DNA of 64,000 bases from Rudaea sp. 3F27F6 (GTDB lineage Bacteria > Pseudomonadota > Gammaproteobacteria > Xanthomonadales > Rhodanobacteraceae), in NCBI RefSeq assembly GCF_005503555.1, contig NZ_SCNG01000001.1, positions 434,001-498,000 of the forward strand, written 5' to 3'. Shown piece by piece: positions 10,477-19,225 of this stretch (within the stretch, counting starts at the first letter, position 1; the number at the start of each line of letters is the position of its first letter). Made by a program: the position numbers and the translations under genes. The notes under the pieces were generated by a model, which worked only from the letters and a program-made list of their open reading frames with translations, searched no databases and was not told the origin of the DNA.

Positions 10477-12867
10477 TTCCGTTTCCGGCCGGCGCAGGCG
10501 CGCGAGCAACGCATCGTCGCGATCGGACACGCGACGCTCGCGCGTGATCCACAACAAGGTCAGCAAGCTCGCCAGACTGGCCGCGAGCCAGATCCAGTGA
10601 TACTTGTACCAGGGCCGCGGACGGTTCAAATGCAAGGTCGCCGACGGCGACCAGGCGCCGCCGAGTTCGCGCGCCTGTACCTCGAAAACCAGCCGTCCCC
10701 ACGGCACCACCGGCAACAGCACGCTGCGGTTGCTGCCCGCGTCGATCCAGTCGCTCTCGCCATGATCGACGCGATAGCGATAACGCACTTTGTCCGGATT
10801 GAGCAGATCGATCGCGCCGTAGCGGATTTCCAGATTCGACGCGTTGACGCCGAGATCGGCCGGCGCGTGCACGTCGAGACTCTGCTGCGACACCGCCGCA
10901 TGATCGATGTAGACCGGCGGCGTGTAGCTCGCCGCCCAGCCGCGCAAGGCCATGGGATCGACGCGCGCGAAACCGACCATCATCGCGAACCACAGATGCC
11001 CCGCGCCGTCGTCTGCGCACGGCGGCGCGGTGCCGCCGTTGAACTCCGACGGATCAAGTCCGTCGCTCGCGGTCAGGGTGAGCACATCCGGCCCGTCTGC
11101 GCCGATATGCCGGTCGAGCAGCAGACTGATGCCGCGATTGCCCGCCATCCACAGACGGCCGTCGGCGTTCGGCAGGATGCACGACACGGTGTCGTCGAAC
11201 AGTCCGTTTGCCTCGGTGTATTGGCGCACGACGCCGCGCTCGATGCGCACCAGGCCACTGCCGTAGGTGCCGATCCAGAGCACGCCGTCCGCGTCTTCGT
11301 AGAGGGCGCGGAAATAGCGTCCGCGGATGCCCTGCGCCGAGGTCCAGCGCTCCACGACCGCATCGCCGACAACGCGGAACGCGCCGCGGTCGCCGACCAC
11401 CCACACGCCGCCCGCACGCGCGTCGACGATTTTCTTCACGTCCATGCCGGCGAGTTCGGCGATCGCCTCGACCTCGGCGAACGCGCCTTCGCCCGACAGG
11501 CGAAGGCGGCCGACGAAATGTCCGTTCGCCAGCCACAGGCGCCCGTCCTTCGCCTTCCACACGCCGACCTGACTCGACTGCGGCCAGCCGGCGACGCGCT
11601 CGGTGCGGCCGTCGACGATGCGCGCGAGCGAGCCGCCCGTGGTGCCGAGCCAGAGCGTGCCGGAAGCCTCGTCGCGCAGCAGACTGTGCACGCAGTCTTC
11701 GCCGATCGCCGCCGTCAGCGGCCATGCCGCGCGGCTGCCGTCGGCGTTTAGATGCCACAGGCGCGCGCAGCCGAGCACGAGCCATACGCCGCCCGCGCCG
11801 TCGGCGATGACGACACGCCCCGGCGAATCGGGCCCCGTGGTCGAGCGCAGCAGGCTGAGCCGCGAAGGCCGCAGGCGCCATAACCCCTTGCCGGTAGTGC
11901 CGAGCCAGAGCGCGCCGTCGTCGTCGACCCAGGCCGCGCCCGCGTGCAGCCGCGCCGCGCCTTCGATCGGGCTCTCGCCGCCGTCGCGCGCCAGATGGCG
12001 CACGCCCGAAGTTTCGTCGGAGATGTAGATGCCGCCGCTGCGATCGGACATCAGATGCGTTTCCGGCGGCAGGCGGTCGCGAACCGAGGTCCAGCGGTCG
12101 TTTGCTGCGTCGTAGCGATACAGGGCGCCGTCCTCGAAGACGGTCCAGACCACCGCGCCGTCAGCGGCCATCATGCGTATCTGCTTGTGCCCGTCGGGCA
12201 GCGGCATGATCTCGACGCCGGCCGCCGAAAGACGCGCGAATCCGGCCACGCCGCCAACGAACGCGCGCGCGCCGATCTGCGCATGGTAGGCGTAGCCGTT
12301 GTACGCCGTACCGTAGCCGGTCGCCTCCAAGGTGTCCGGGTCGAGATGGAATACTTTGTTTGCGGTCAGCACCCACAGATCGCCGCCTTGCATGGAGAAC
12401 GTACTGTTGACCGTGCACGTACCGCCGCAGATCGGCAGATGGCGGAAGCGGCCGTTTTCGTAGACGTTGATGCCGGCGTCTTCGGTGCCGATCCACAGGC
12501 GGCGGCGCTCGTCTTCGAACAGGGACAGGACACGCCGGCTCGCCGGACCTTCGCCGTCGTTGGCCGAGCGGAACGTGCGGAATTCGCGACCGTCGAAACG
12601 CACCAGGCCGCCGAACGTGCCGAGCCAGAGAAACCCGTCGCGGGTGCGCAGGATCGTATTCACGCTCGCCTGCGGCAGGCCCTCTTCGTAGCCGTAGCGG
12701 CGCAGCGAGCCGGGCGTGCGCAGTTCGAGCGATTCGTTGACCGCGCGTACGCCATCGGCAGCCGCGGCGGACGACAGGGCAAACACGCAGGCGAGCAGCG
12801 CCGCGGCGCGCGCAAACCAACGCGCCGCAATCTTCGCCGCCGGAATCCCGCACGCCTGACTGCGCAT
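10465..12867 (-). CDS. Two-component-type propeller sensor with Y_Y_Y domain but no output domain
   Basis: An 800-residue exported protein. It has a signal peptide (residues 1-37), a long run of Reg_prop repeats in the style of hybrid two-component sensors (DGFLWLGTFGGLVRFDG, RRLWIGTEDAGINVY, GVLWIGTYGSGLVRIE, DGRLWMAGNRGIS), a Y_Y_Y-type beta domain (about 665-740, LEIRYGAIDLLNPDKVRYRY) and one membrane segment (about 752-772). Only about 25 cytoplasmic residues follow. Relatives normally continue into a histidine kinase, GGDEF or LuxR domain; here the frame ends cleanly. It could be a real stand-alone sensor subunit or a truncated one. The convergent kinase gene next door is a candidate partner, but opposite orientation and lack of coupling make this speculative. 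Confidence 0.85.
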   Translation of the reverse strand: MRSQACGIPAAKIAARWFARAAALLACVFALSSAAAADGVRAVNESLELRTPGSLRRYGYEEGLPQASVNTILRTRDGFLWLGTFGGLVRFDGREFRTFRSANDGEGPASRRVLSLFEDERRRLWIGTEDAGINVYENGRFRHLPICGGTCTVNSTFSMQGGDLWVLTANKVFHLDPDTLEATGYGTAYNGYAYHAQIGARAFVGGVAGFARLSAAGVEIMPLPDGHKQIRMMAADGAVVWTVFEDGALYRYDAANDRWTSVRDRLPPETHLMSDRSGGIYISDETSGVRHLARDGGESPIEGAARLHAGAAWVDDDGALWLGTTGKGLWRLRPSRLSLLRSTTGPDSPGRVVIADGAGGVWLVLGCARLWHLNADGSRAAWPLTAAIGEDCVHSLLRDEASGTLWLGTTGGSLARIVDGRTERVAGWPQSSQVGVWKAKDGRLWLANGHFVGRLRLSGEGAFAEVEAIAELAGMDVKKIVDARAGGVWVVGDRGAFRVVGDAVVERWTSAQGIRGRYFRALYEDADGVLWIGTYGSGLVRIERGVVRQYTEANGLFDDTVSCILPNADGRLWMAGNRGISLLLDRHIGADGPDVLTLTASDGLDPSEFNGGTAPPCADDGAGHLWFAMMVGFARVDPMALRGWAASYTPPVYIDHAAVSQQSLDVHAPADLGVNASNLEIRYGAIDLLNPDKVRYRYRVDHGESDWIDAGSNRSVLLPVVPWGRLVFEVQARELGGAWSPSATLHLNRPRPWYKYHWIWLAASLASLLTLLWITRERRVSDRDDALLARLRRPETESDR

Positions 12868-13065
12868 CAGCCCTCCTTTTCCGATCCATGCGCTTCGACA
12901 GCACGCGCGCGTCGATCAACAAACTTCAGAGCAAGCGTCGCGGGCAAAGGCAACGTGCTGGTTCGGATCGGCGCGACGCCGGAGCGCAGGCAACGGAGTT
13001 TACCGGGTTGCGAACGCGGATTTCGCCCGGCGCCGGCGCATCAGCCGCCACGCTTCGCGGCTCGT

Positions 13066-13848
13066 TCAGCGCAACGCCGGGGCACCCGCAGCGACGCCAT
13101 CGATCCAGATCAGGCTGGCGAAACGGCCTGTGCGCGCCTCGCGCCGATAGGAATAAAAGCGCGCGTCGGCGAGCGTATCGAAACCGCCGCCGTACACGCG
13201 CACGACGCCGAACGCGGCGAGACGCCGGCGCGCGAGCGCGTACAGATCGCAGTGCCAATGCCCGGGCCGCGTCGGCGTGAACGCCGCGGCGTTGTGCGCC
13301 GATTGCGCGACGAAGGTATCGCGCACCTCGGCGCCGACTTCGTACGAGTCCGCACCGATCGCGGGTCCGAGCCAGACCAGCAGCTTCTCGCGCGGTGCGT
13401 GCAAACTTTCGATGCCGCGCTCGATCACGCCCGCGGCGAGTCCGCGCCAGCCCGCGTGGATCGCGGCGATCTCGCTGCCGTCTTCGGCGCAGACCAGAAG
13501 CGGCAGGCAGTCGGCGGTCAGCACGGCAAGCACGGTGTCGGGTTCGTGCGCGACGGCAGCATCGGCCTCGGGCGGCTCTGCATTCGTCGCCGCTGCGCCG
13601 AACTGCGCCACGCCAGTGCCGTGCACCTGACGCAGCCAGCGCGGCGCGGCCGGCAGCGCGAGCAGCGACGACAACGCCGAGCGGTTCGCCGCGACCGCGG
13701 CGGCATCGTCGCCGCAATGCGCTCCGAGATTGAACGTATCGAACGGCGCCGCCGAGGCGCCGGCGATGCTTCGCGTGGTCACGGCCGCACGCACGCACGC
13801 AGGCGCAGGCCAGTCCGGAACGATCGGCAACGCCACGGAATCAGACAT
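13066..13848 (-). CDS. pgeF: Purine nucleoside phosphorylase / laccase-domain protein PgeF (YfiH)
   Basis: A 260-residue DUF152/YfiH-type protein. Family marks are TTRSIAGASAAPFDTFNLG near the N-terminus, LRQVHGTGV, VLTADCLPLLV, IAAIHAGWRGLAAGVIE, and the C-terminal FYSYRREARTGRFAS, with the metal/catalytic His and Cys residues all in place (QVHG, ADCLP, HAGWRG). Members are described as phosphorylases/deaminases of purine nucleosides and, in E. coli, as peptidoglycan amino-acid editing factor. Start ATG 13848 overlaps the stop of the VOC gene by 8 bp, so the two are translationally coupled. In related genomes this gene often follows rluD; here rluD lies two genes upstream on the same strand. 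Confidence 0.93.
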   Translation of the reverse strand: MSDSVALPIVPDWPAPACVRAAVTTRSIAGASAAPFDTFNLGAHCGDDAAAVAANRSALSSLLALPAAPRWLRQVHGTGVAQFGAAATNAEPPEADAAVAHEPDTVLAVLTADCLPLLVCAEDGSEIAAIHAGWRGLAAGVIERGIESLHAPREKLLVWLGPAIGADSYEVGAEVRDTFVAQSAHNAAAFTPTRPGHWHCDLYALARRRLAAFGVVRVYGGGFDTLADARFYSYRREARTGRFASLIWIDGVAAGAPALR

Positions 13849-14191
13849 GCGCGAGCACGTTGACCAGCTTGCCGAACGGATCGCGCACGTAGAAACGGCG
13901 CACGCCCCAGGGCTCGGTCGCCGGGCCGTATTCGATCGCGAAGCCTCCCGCATGCAGACGCGCGAGCGCCGCATCAAGGTCGTCGACTTCGATCGACAGA
14001 TCCGGCACCGGCGTGCCGGAGCCGCCTTCTGTGGCGACGCTGAGCTGGACCGACATCTTCGCATCGGAACCGTAGGTCGCGATCCAGCCGTGATCCATCA
14101 GCAGATCGAGGCCGAGCGCTTTGCCATAGAAACGTTCGGCCTGCGCCGGATCGGTCACCGCGAGATTGGCGACGATGCGCTTGACCTTCAT
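13841..14191 (-). CDS. VOC-superfamily (glyoxalase/bleomycin-resistance-like) protein
   Basis: A 116-residue single vicinal-oxygen-chelate module pair: VKRIVANLAVTDPAQAERFYGKALGLDL at the start and GVRRFYVRDPFGKLVNVLAHV at the end, with the usual DLSIEVDDLDAALARL segment. Proteins of this size act as dimers and include glyoxalases, dioxygenases and antibiotic-binding proteins; the substrate cannot be told. It lies 13 bp after the M20-fold gene and overlaps pgeF, so these three minus-strand genes probably share a transcript. Confidence 0.85.
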   Translation of the reverse strand: MKVKRIVANLAVTDPAQAERFYGKALGLDLLMDHGWIATYGSDAKMSVQLSVATEGGSGTPVPDLSIEVDDLDAALARLHAGGFAIEYGPATEPWGVRRFYVRDPFGKLVNVLAHV

Positions 14192-14204
14192 CCGCAGCTC
14201 ACCG

Positions 14205-15722
14205 TCATTTGCCGAGCTCGTACAGATAGTCGACGAAGGACATCACCGCGCCATCGAAGCCCTGCACCTTCGGATTGCTCGACTCGATGACGTAGTACTC
14301 GTCGGGCGCATGCGCGCCGCTGCCGTGACCGAGGCCGAAGTGACCCGAGGCGAGCTTCAAAGGCGCACCGGTGAACACGTATCCCGGATAAGAGCCGGCA
14401 TTGCGCAGCCACATCACCGGGTCGATGCCGGCGCGCTTGAGCACCGCGATCTGCGCCTGGATCAACGGCGCATCGGCGGCGGTGCTGGTCGAATCGTAGC
14501 CGCCGGAAACGTTGACCTCGATGTCGCCGAAGCCGCGCTTGGCCAGATGCGCCTTGAGCGCGGTGACCGCATCTTTCAGGGTCATGTCGGGCACGAGGCG
14601 CATGTCGATCTTCGCCACGGCCTTGTGCGGCAGCACGGTCTTGCCGCCGGGGCCGGTGTATCCGGCGACCAGGCCTTCGATGTTCACGGTCGGCTGCGAC
14701 ACCAAGCGCTCGTTCGCCTGCAGCCACGGCAGATCGTCGATCCAGTGCTGGATACCGAAGCGCTGCTTGGTCTGCGCTTCGTCGCCGTGCTGCGCGGCCT
14801 TGGCGATCATCGCTTTCTCGTCCGCGGTCAGAGGCCGCGGCTTCGGGTAGTTGTCGATCGTGATCGTGTTGCCGTCGGCGGAGACGAGCGTGTCGAGCGC
14901 CTTGACCAGATGCCACGCCGGACTGTCAACCATGGCCTTGAGCGAAGAGTGCACGTCTTTCACCGGCCCGCGTCCCCACTTCTCGCCGCTGGAGACGAGT
15001 TCGAGTTCAACCACGCCCTTCGCGCCGAGGCTCACGGTAACGACGCCGTCGGGCTCCTGTTCCGCCGAAGGCATGAATACGCCCACGGTTTTCGCCAGCG
15101 CTTTCTGCACTTCGGGCTTGAGCGCGATCTGGCCGATGTGCGGCGAGCCGATCTCTTCTTCGCCTTCGGCAACGAGGACGAGATTGACCGGCAGCTTCTT
15201 GCCCGCGCCTTTGATCGCATGCAGGGCGGCGAGGAATGCGGCCTCGGGGCCTTTCTGATTGACCGCGCCGCGGCCGACGACGACTTTGCCGAAGCCCGGC
15301 TTGTCGACGAGCTTGGCTTCGAGCGGCGGCGAAGACCATTCGGCCGGATCGAACTGTTTGACGTCGTACATGAAGTAGAGGCCGACGGTCTTCTTCGCGC
15401 CCGCGTCGAGCGTGGCGAACACCCCGGGCTTGCCTTCGGTTTCGATCACCGTGGCCTTCTGGAAACCGGCGTCGCGCGCGAGCTTGGCCATGTACTCGGC
15501 GCCCTCTTTCGCGTTGCGGTTTTCCGCGGCGATCGAAGGCAGCGCGATCCAGTCCTGCAGGCGCTTGAGCGATTCGTCGTGGCGCTTGACGACTTCGGCG
15601 TCGATCGACTTGCGATCGGCCGCATCGAACGCCTGTGCGGCGCCCGCGGCGAGCAGCATCGCGCAGGCAGCGACCGCAGTGGTCAACGAACTTTTTTCGA
15701 ACGCAGAAAATACACGGCGCAT
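14205..15722 (-). CDS. Exported M20-fold hydrolase with altered metal site
   Basis: A 505-residue protein with a Sec signal peptide (residues 1-31, ending AQA) and the M20/ArgE-like fold. The family motifs are recognisable, but two metal ligands differ. The usual His-x-Asp strand reads LYFMYDV, with Met118 in place of His; the GRG-x-x-Asp-x-KG motif reads GRGAVNQKGP, with Asn155 instead of the bridging Asp. The catalytic Glu pair (EGEEEIGSP, about 186-193) and the C-terminal His (HAPDEYY) are kept. Family knowledge says M20 peptidases need both changed residues for a di-zinc centre. It may be a single-metal enzyme, a binding protein, or a subfamily with different chemistry. Overall length and the rest of the domain look intact, so it does not look like a pseudogene. 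Confidence 0.85.
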   Translation of the reverse strand: MRRVFSAFEKSSLTTAVAACAMLLAAGAAQAFDAADRKSIDAEVVKRHDESLKRLQDWIALPSIAAENRNAKEGAEYMAKLARDAGFQKATVIETEGKPGVFATLDAGAKKTVGLYFMYDVKQFDPAEWSSPPLEAKLVDKPGFGKVVVGRGAVNQKGPEAAFLAALHAIKGAGKKLPVNLVLVAEGEEEIGSPHIGQIALKPEVQKALAKTVGVFMPSAEQEPDGVVTVSLGAKGVVELELVSSGEKWGRGPVKDVHSSLKAMVDSPAWHLVKALDTLVSADGNTITIDNYPKPRPLTADEKAMIAKAAQHGDEAQTKQRFGIQHWIDDLPWLQANERLVSQPTVNIEGLVAGYTGPGGKTVLPHKAVAKIDMRLVPDMTLKDAVTALKAHLAKRGFGDIEVNVSGGYDSTSTAADAPLIQAQIAVLKRAGIDPVMWLRNAGSYPGYVFTGAPLKLASGHFGLGHGSGAHAPDEYYVIESSNPKVQGFDGAVMSFVDYLYELGK

Positions 15723-15770
15723 ATTCCCTCCACCTTATTAGTGTTGACGAATGTCGCCGCGGATATTACG

Positions 15771-16739
15771 TCATCGTGCGACCTTCGTATCTTCGCGCAG
15801 CGCCTGTACCAGCGCGGCGAAGTCGGCGGGCGCGTCGACCGTGACGCTGACGAGTTTTTCCGTGACCGGATGCTCGAATTCGAGCTTCTCCGCATGCAGC
15901 GCCTGACGCCTGAAGCCGCGCAAGGCCTCGACCAGTTCCGTCGTTGCACCCTTCGGCAGCTTCAGGCCGCCGCCATACTGCGCATCGCCGACGAGCGGAT
16001 GCTTGACGTGAGCCATGTGCACGCGGATCTGATGGGTGCGCCCGGTCTCCAGCCGGCATTCGATCAGCGTGTGTCCGCGGAAACGCTCGCGCACGCGGTA
16101 GTGCGTCAGCGCGGGCTTGCCCGCGGGCTCGTCGACGACGGCCTGCTTGAGCCGGTCGCGCGGATGCCGGCCGATCGGCGCATCGACGCTGCCGCCGGCG
16201 ATCATCGCGCCGAGCGCGACGGCGAGGTACTGGCGGTGCACGTCGCGTTCCTGCAGCGCCTCGACCAGGCGCGTATGCGCGCGCAGCGAGCGCGCCACGA
16301 CCATCACGCCCGACGTGTCCTTGTCGAGCCGGTGCACGATGCCCGCGCGCGGGATCTCGACGAGCTTCGCGTCGAAATACAGCAGCGCGTTCTGCAGGGT
16401 TCCGGCCGGCTGGCCCGCGCCCGGATGGACGACGAGGCCGGCCGGCTTGTTGATCACGAGCAGATCGGCGTCCTCGTAGCGGATGTCGAGCGCGATCTCC
16501 TCAGGCTGCAGCGGCACTTCCTGGCCCGGCCGCGCGTTCAGGGTCACGATCTCGCCGCCATGCACGAGCTGGCGCGGCGCCACCTGCGCGCCGTCGAGCA
16601 GCAGATCGCCGGCCTTGATCCACTGGGTCAGGCGCGAACGCGAGTAGTCGGGAAACATCTCGGCTGCCGCCTGGTCGAAACGCAGGCCCGCGGCGCTCGC
16701 GGGAATCGGCAGGGTGGTCGGGTTGGTTTGGTCGTTCAT
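15771..16739 (-). CDS. rluD: 23S rRNA pseudouridine synthase RluD
   Basis: A 322-residue enzyme that makes pseudouridines in helix 69 of 23S rRNA (positions 1911/1915/1917 in E. coli). An S4-type RNA-binding domain (residues 15-75, [18 protein letters not shown]) precedes the RluA-family catalytic domain with the catalytic motif [17 protein letters not shown], the [10 protein letters not shown] motif, and the conserved [22 protein letters not shown]. The start is ATG 16739 ([11 protein letters not shown]); the frame continues upstream but that part lies over the divergent bamD promoter. Divergence from bamD is a common gammaproteobacterial arrangement. Confidence 0.96.
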   Translation of the reverse strand: MNDQTNPTTLPIPASAAGLRFDQAAAEMFPDYSRSRLTQWIKAGDLLLDGAQVAPRQLVHGGEIVTLNARPGQEVPLQPEEIALDIRYEDADLLVINKPAGLVVHPGAGQPAGTLQNALLYFDAKLVEIPRAGIVHRLDKDTSGVMVVARSLRAHTRLVEALQERDVHRQYLAVALGAMIAGGSVDAPIGRHPRDRLKQAVVDEPAGKPALTHYRVRERFRGHTLIECRLETGRTHQIRVHMAHVKHPLVGDAQYGGGLKLPKGATTELVEALRGFRRQALHAEKLEFEHPVTEKLVSVTVDAPADFAALVQALREDTKVAR

Positions 16740-16774
16740 TCTGAATGCAATCTGGCCGGAAAGGCCCGCGAAAG

Positions 16775-16804
16775 TTACGGGCTCGCGAGGGTTTGGGCTA
16801 TTAT
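16775..16804 (+). promoter_or_regulatory. Putative bamD promoter
   Basis: TTACGG and TATTAT separated by 18 bp lie upstream of bamD in the rluD/bamD divergent region, giving a short leader of about 40 nt before ATG 16852. Confidence 0.5.
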
Positions 16805-16851
16805 CGCCTCCTTTCCGGCCGTCCGTCGGCCGATTCATGCGGATCCATTCG

Positions 16852-17667
16852 ATGCGACTTTCCCCGTTGGTCAAGCTCTTCGTGCTTCTGCTGCTCGCCG
16901 TCTTCGCCGTCGGCTGCCACCGCGACAAGAAGCAGGACGAAACCGAAACCCTGCCGGTCGAACAGTTGTACCAGGGCGCGAAAGACGCTTTGATGCAGGG
17001 TAACGAGACCAAGGCGATCCGCTACTACCAGCGCCTGATCGCGCGCTTCCCGTTCGGCCCGTACACCGAGCAGTCGCAGATGGAGCTTGCGTTCGCCCAG
17101 TACAAGGACGGCAAGAACGACGAGGCGCTGTCGACGATCAACCGCTTCATCAAGACCTACCCGACGCAGAAGAACGTGGCCTACGCCTACTATCTGCGCG
17201 GCATCATCAATTTCGACCGCGACCGCGGCTTCCTCGCCAACTGGGCGAACCAGGACCCGACCAAGCGCGAAATGGCCAGCACCCTGCAGTCGTTCGAGGA
17301 TTTCAGCGAGCTCGTCACCAAGTATCCCGACAGCCGCTACACCCCCGATGCGCGCCTGCGCATGATCTACTTGCGCGACAACATGTCGCGCGCGCAGATC
17401 TACGTCGCCAAGTTCTATTACAAGCGCGGCGCCTACGTCGCCGCGATCAACCGCTGCAAGGACATCCTCGAACGCTTCGACCGCACGCCCGCCGCGGGCG
17501 ACGCGCTCGCGGTCATGGTCCTGTCCTACAAGGCGCTCGGCCAGGACAAACTCGCCGGCGACAGCGAGCGCGTGCTCAAGCTCAACTACCCCGACCACCC
17601 GTACTTCGCCGGCAATTGGCCGAGTTACGGCCACTGGTGGGCGCGTCTGGTGCCGTTCCACGGCTGA
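16852..17667 (+). CDS. bamD: Outer membrane assembly lipoprotein BamD
   Basis: A 271-residue lipoprotein of the BAM complex, which folds beta-barrel proteins into the outer membrane. The N-terminus [22 protein letters not shown] is a lipoprotein signal with Cys22 as lipidation site. Five tetratricopeptide-like repeats follow ([31 protein letters not shown], then [21 protein letters not shown]), with the conserved [11 protein letters not shown] segment and the family end [15 protein letters not shown]. An in-frame ATG at 16837 would add five residues; 16852 was chosen because the signal peptide then has normal spacing. Confidence 0.96.
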   Translation: MRLSPLVKLFVLLLLAVFAVGCHRDKKQDETETLPVEQLYQGAKDALMQGNETKAIRYYQRLIARFPFGPYTEQSQMELAFAQYKDGKNDEALSTINRFIKTYPTQKNVAYAYYLRGIINFDRDRGFLANWANQDPTKREMASTLQSFEDFSELVTKYPDSRYTPDARLRMIYLRDNMSRAQIYVAKFYYKRGAYVAAINRCKDILERFDRTPAAGDALAVMVLSYKALGQDKLAGDSERVLKLNYPDHPYFAGNWPSYGHWWARLVPFHG

Positions 17668-17834
17668 GAAAGCCCGCAACGGCGGTCTGACGGCCAGAAA
17701 ATTCTGCGATTTACCGACAGCCGGCGTTTTTCCGCCGGCATCGGACCGGAGCGCCGCAACGGCACTCCGAGCGGGCCAGGCCCGCGGCGACCGGCACTTG
17801 CGACCGTTTGCCGTTTCGGCGCATCTATAGCGTC

Positions 17835-18515
17835 GTGACCGGATCCTCTTTCGAGTTCGACATCCCCCAGTCGCTCATTCAGCGTGCGCGCAGCGGCGAG
17901 GCGGCGGCGTTCGAGCAAATTTATCGGCGCTTCGAGCGGCCGGTGTTCAATCTCGCCCAGCGCATGCTCGGCGACGCCGAAGCCGCGCGCGAAATCCTCC
18001 AGGACGCGATGCTCAAGGTCTTCCAGCGCATCGGCCAGTACCGCAGCGATGCGCCGTTCTGGGCCTGGCTGCGGCAGATCGCCACGAACGAGGCGCTGAT
18101 GCGCCTGCGCCGCGACAAACACCTCGACGACCGCGCCGAAGTTCCCGACGTGATCGACGAAGCCGCGCCGCCGTGGGTGCGCGCCGACTCGGCTGCGCTC
18201 GAGCGTGCGCTCGACCGCCTCTCCGCGCTGACCCGCAGCGTGCTCTGGCTCTATCACGTCGAGGGCTACGCACACAGCGAAATCGCCGAGCAGCTCGGCA
18301 AGACGATCAGTTTTTCCAAGTCTCAGGTCGCGCGCGGCACCGCGCGCCTGCGCGAACTGCTCGACGGCGGTCCGACCGAGCCGATCCAGGCCACGGCGGA
18401 AGCACAAAGATCCACCGCAACACCGGGCACAGCCACGCCGCCACAGACGCTCGCGCGTTTGCTCCACGGAGAGCCTTCCATGCCCCCAACCACCTTTGTC
18501 GAAAATCCTTTGTAG
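17835..18515 (+). CDS. ECF-type RNA polymerase sigma factor
   Basis: A sigma-70 family protein of about 226 residues. Region 2 spans roughly residues 15-95 (FEQIYRRFERPVFNLAQRML, DAMLKVFQRIGQYR, FWAWLRQIATNEALMRLRR) and region 4 about 130-190 (LSALTRSVLWLYHVEGYAHSEIAEQLG, FSKSQVARGTARLREL). A tail of about 45 residues rich in Thr/Pro follows. The frame also allows a TTG start at 17808; GTG 17835 is preferred on family alignment, though no clear ribosome-binding site is seen. The next gene, 11 bp downstream, codes for a single-pass membrane protein in the position normally held by the anti-sigma factor, and a PDZ protein follows. Confidence 0.88.
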   Translation: MTGSSFEFDIPQSLIQRARSGEAAAFEQIYRRFERPVFNLAQRMLGDAEAAREILQDAMLKVFQRIGQYRSDAPFWAWLRQIATNEALMRLRRDKHLDDRAEVPDVIDEAAPPWVRADSAALERALDRLSALTRSVLWLYHVEGYAHSEIAEQLGKTISFSKSQVARGTARLRELLDGGPTEPIQATAEAQRSTATPGTATPPQTLARLLHGEPSMPPTTFVENPL

Positions 18516-18526
18516 GACGCAAGATC

Positions 18527-19216
18527 ATGTCCGACCTGACGCAAACAGACCCCACCCGCGCCGTCGCGCCGGTTCCGCTCGGCGAGGCGCTGCGCGCGCT
18601 GCCGCAGTTGGCGCCGCCCGCGGACGCATGGGCGGAAATGGCCGCGCGGCTCGCGCGCGAACCGATGACCGCATCGCGCGCAGCGAACGCCCGCACTCGT
18701 CACCGCGCCTACTGGCCGATCGGCATCGCCGCAGCGCTCGTGCTCGCGGTCTCGGCGACAGCGTTCTTCCGCCTGCACCCGGCGCCGAATTCCATCGACA
18801 CGACGAAGACGCAGATCGCCGCGACCGAAACGCCCGCCGACGCATCTTCTGTACACAATGTCGCAAATTCCACAAATTCACATGATGCCATCCCAACCAA
18901 CCGCACCCAACTCGCCACGCTGCAGGCCCGCTCGCGCGCGCTCGAGCAGTGGCTGCGCGACACGCGCCGCGCGTCGACTCCGCAGTCGGCGCAGGATCTC
19001 GCCGCCAGCACGGAGATCGAAGACATGATCGGCTTCGTCGACGTGCAGCTCGGCGCCGCTGACCCTGCCGATGCGAATGCGACCTTGCCGCTTTGGCAAC
19101 GCCGCGTCTCCCTGCTCGAGGATCTGTCCACTCTGCGCTACAGCGCAAACCTGATGAACTTCCGCGACGGCCTCGCCACCACCGGCAACGGGGCGGCTGC
19201 CGGCTGGAAGAACTAG
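18527..19216 (+). CDS. Single-pass membrane protein, candidate anti-sigma factor
   Basis: A 229-residue protein with a cytoplasmic N-terminal part of about 60 residues, one membrane segment (about 62-82, YWPIGIAAALVLAVSATAFF) and a periplasmic part that contains a predicted helical stretch (LATLQARSRALEQWLRDTR). The zinc motif HxxxCxxC of ZAS anti-sigma factors is absent. Position right after the sigma gene (11 bp gap) and topology make an anti-sigma role likely, but this is inference. ATG 18527 has AGGA 8 nt upstream. A short AT-richer stretch around 18850-18900 encodes a Ser/Asn-rich linker. Confidence 0.7.
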   Translation: MSDLTQTDPTRAVAPVPLGEALRALPQLAPPADAWAEMAARLAREPMTASRAANARTRHRAYWPIGIAAALVLAVSATAFFRLHPAPNSIDTTKTQIAATETPADASSVHNVANSTNSHDAIPTNRTQLATLQARSRALEQWLRDTRRASTPQSAQDLAASTEIEDMIGFVDVQLGAADPADANATLPLWQRRVSLLEDLSTLRYSANLMNFRDGLATTGNGAAAGWKN

Positions 19217-19225
19217 AGAATCGCC

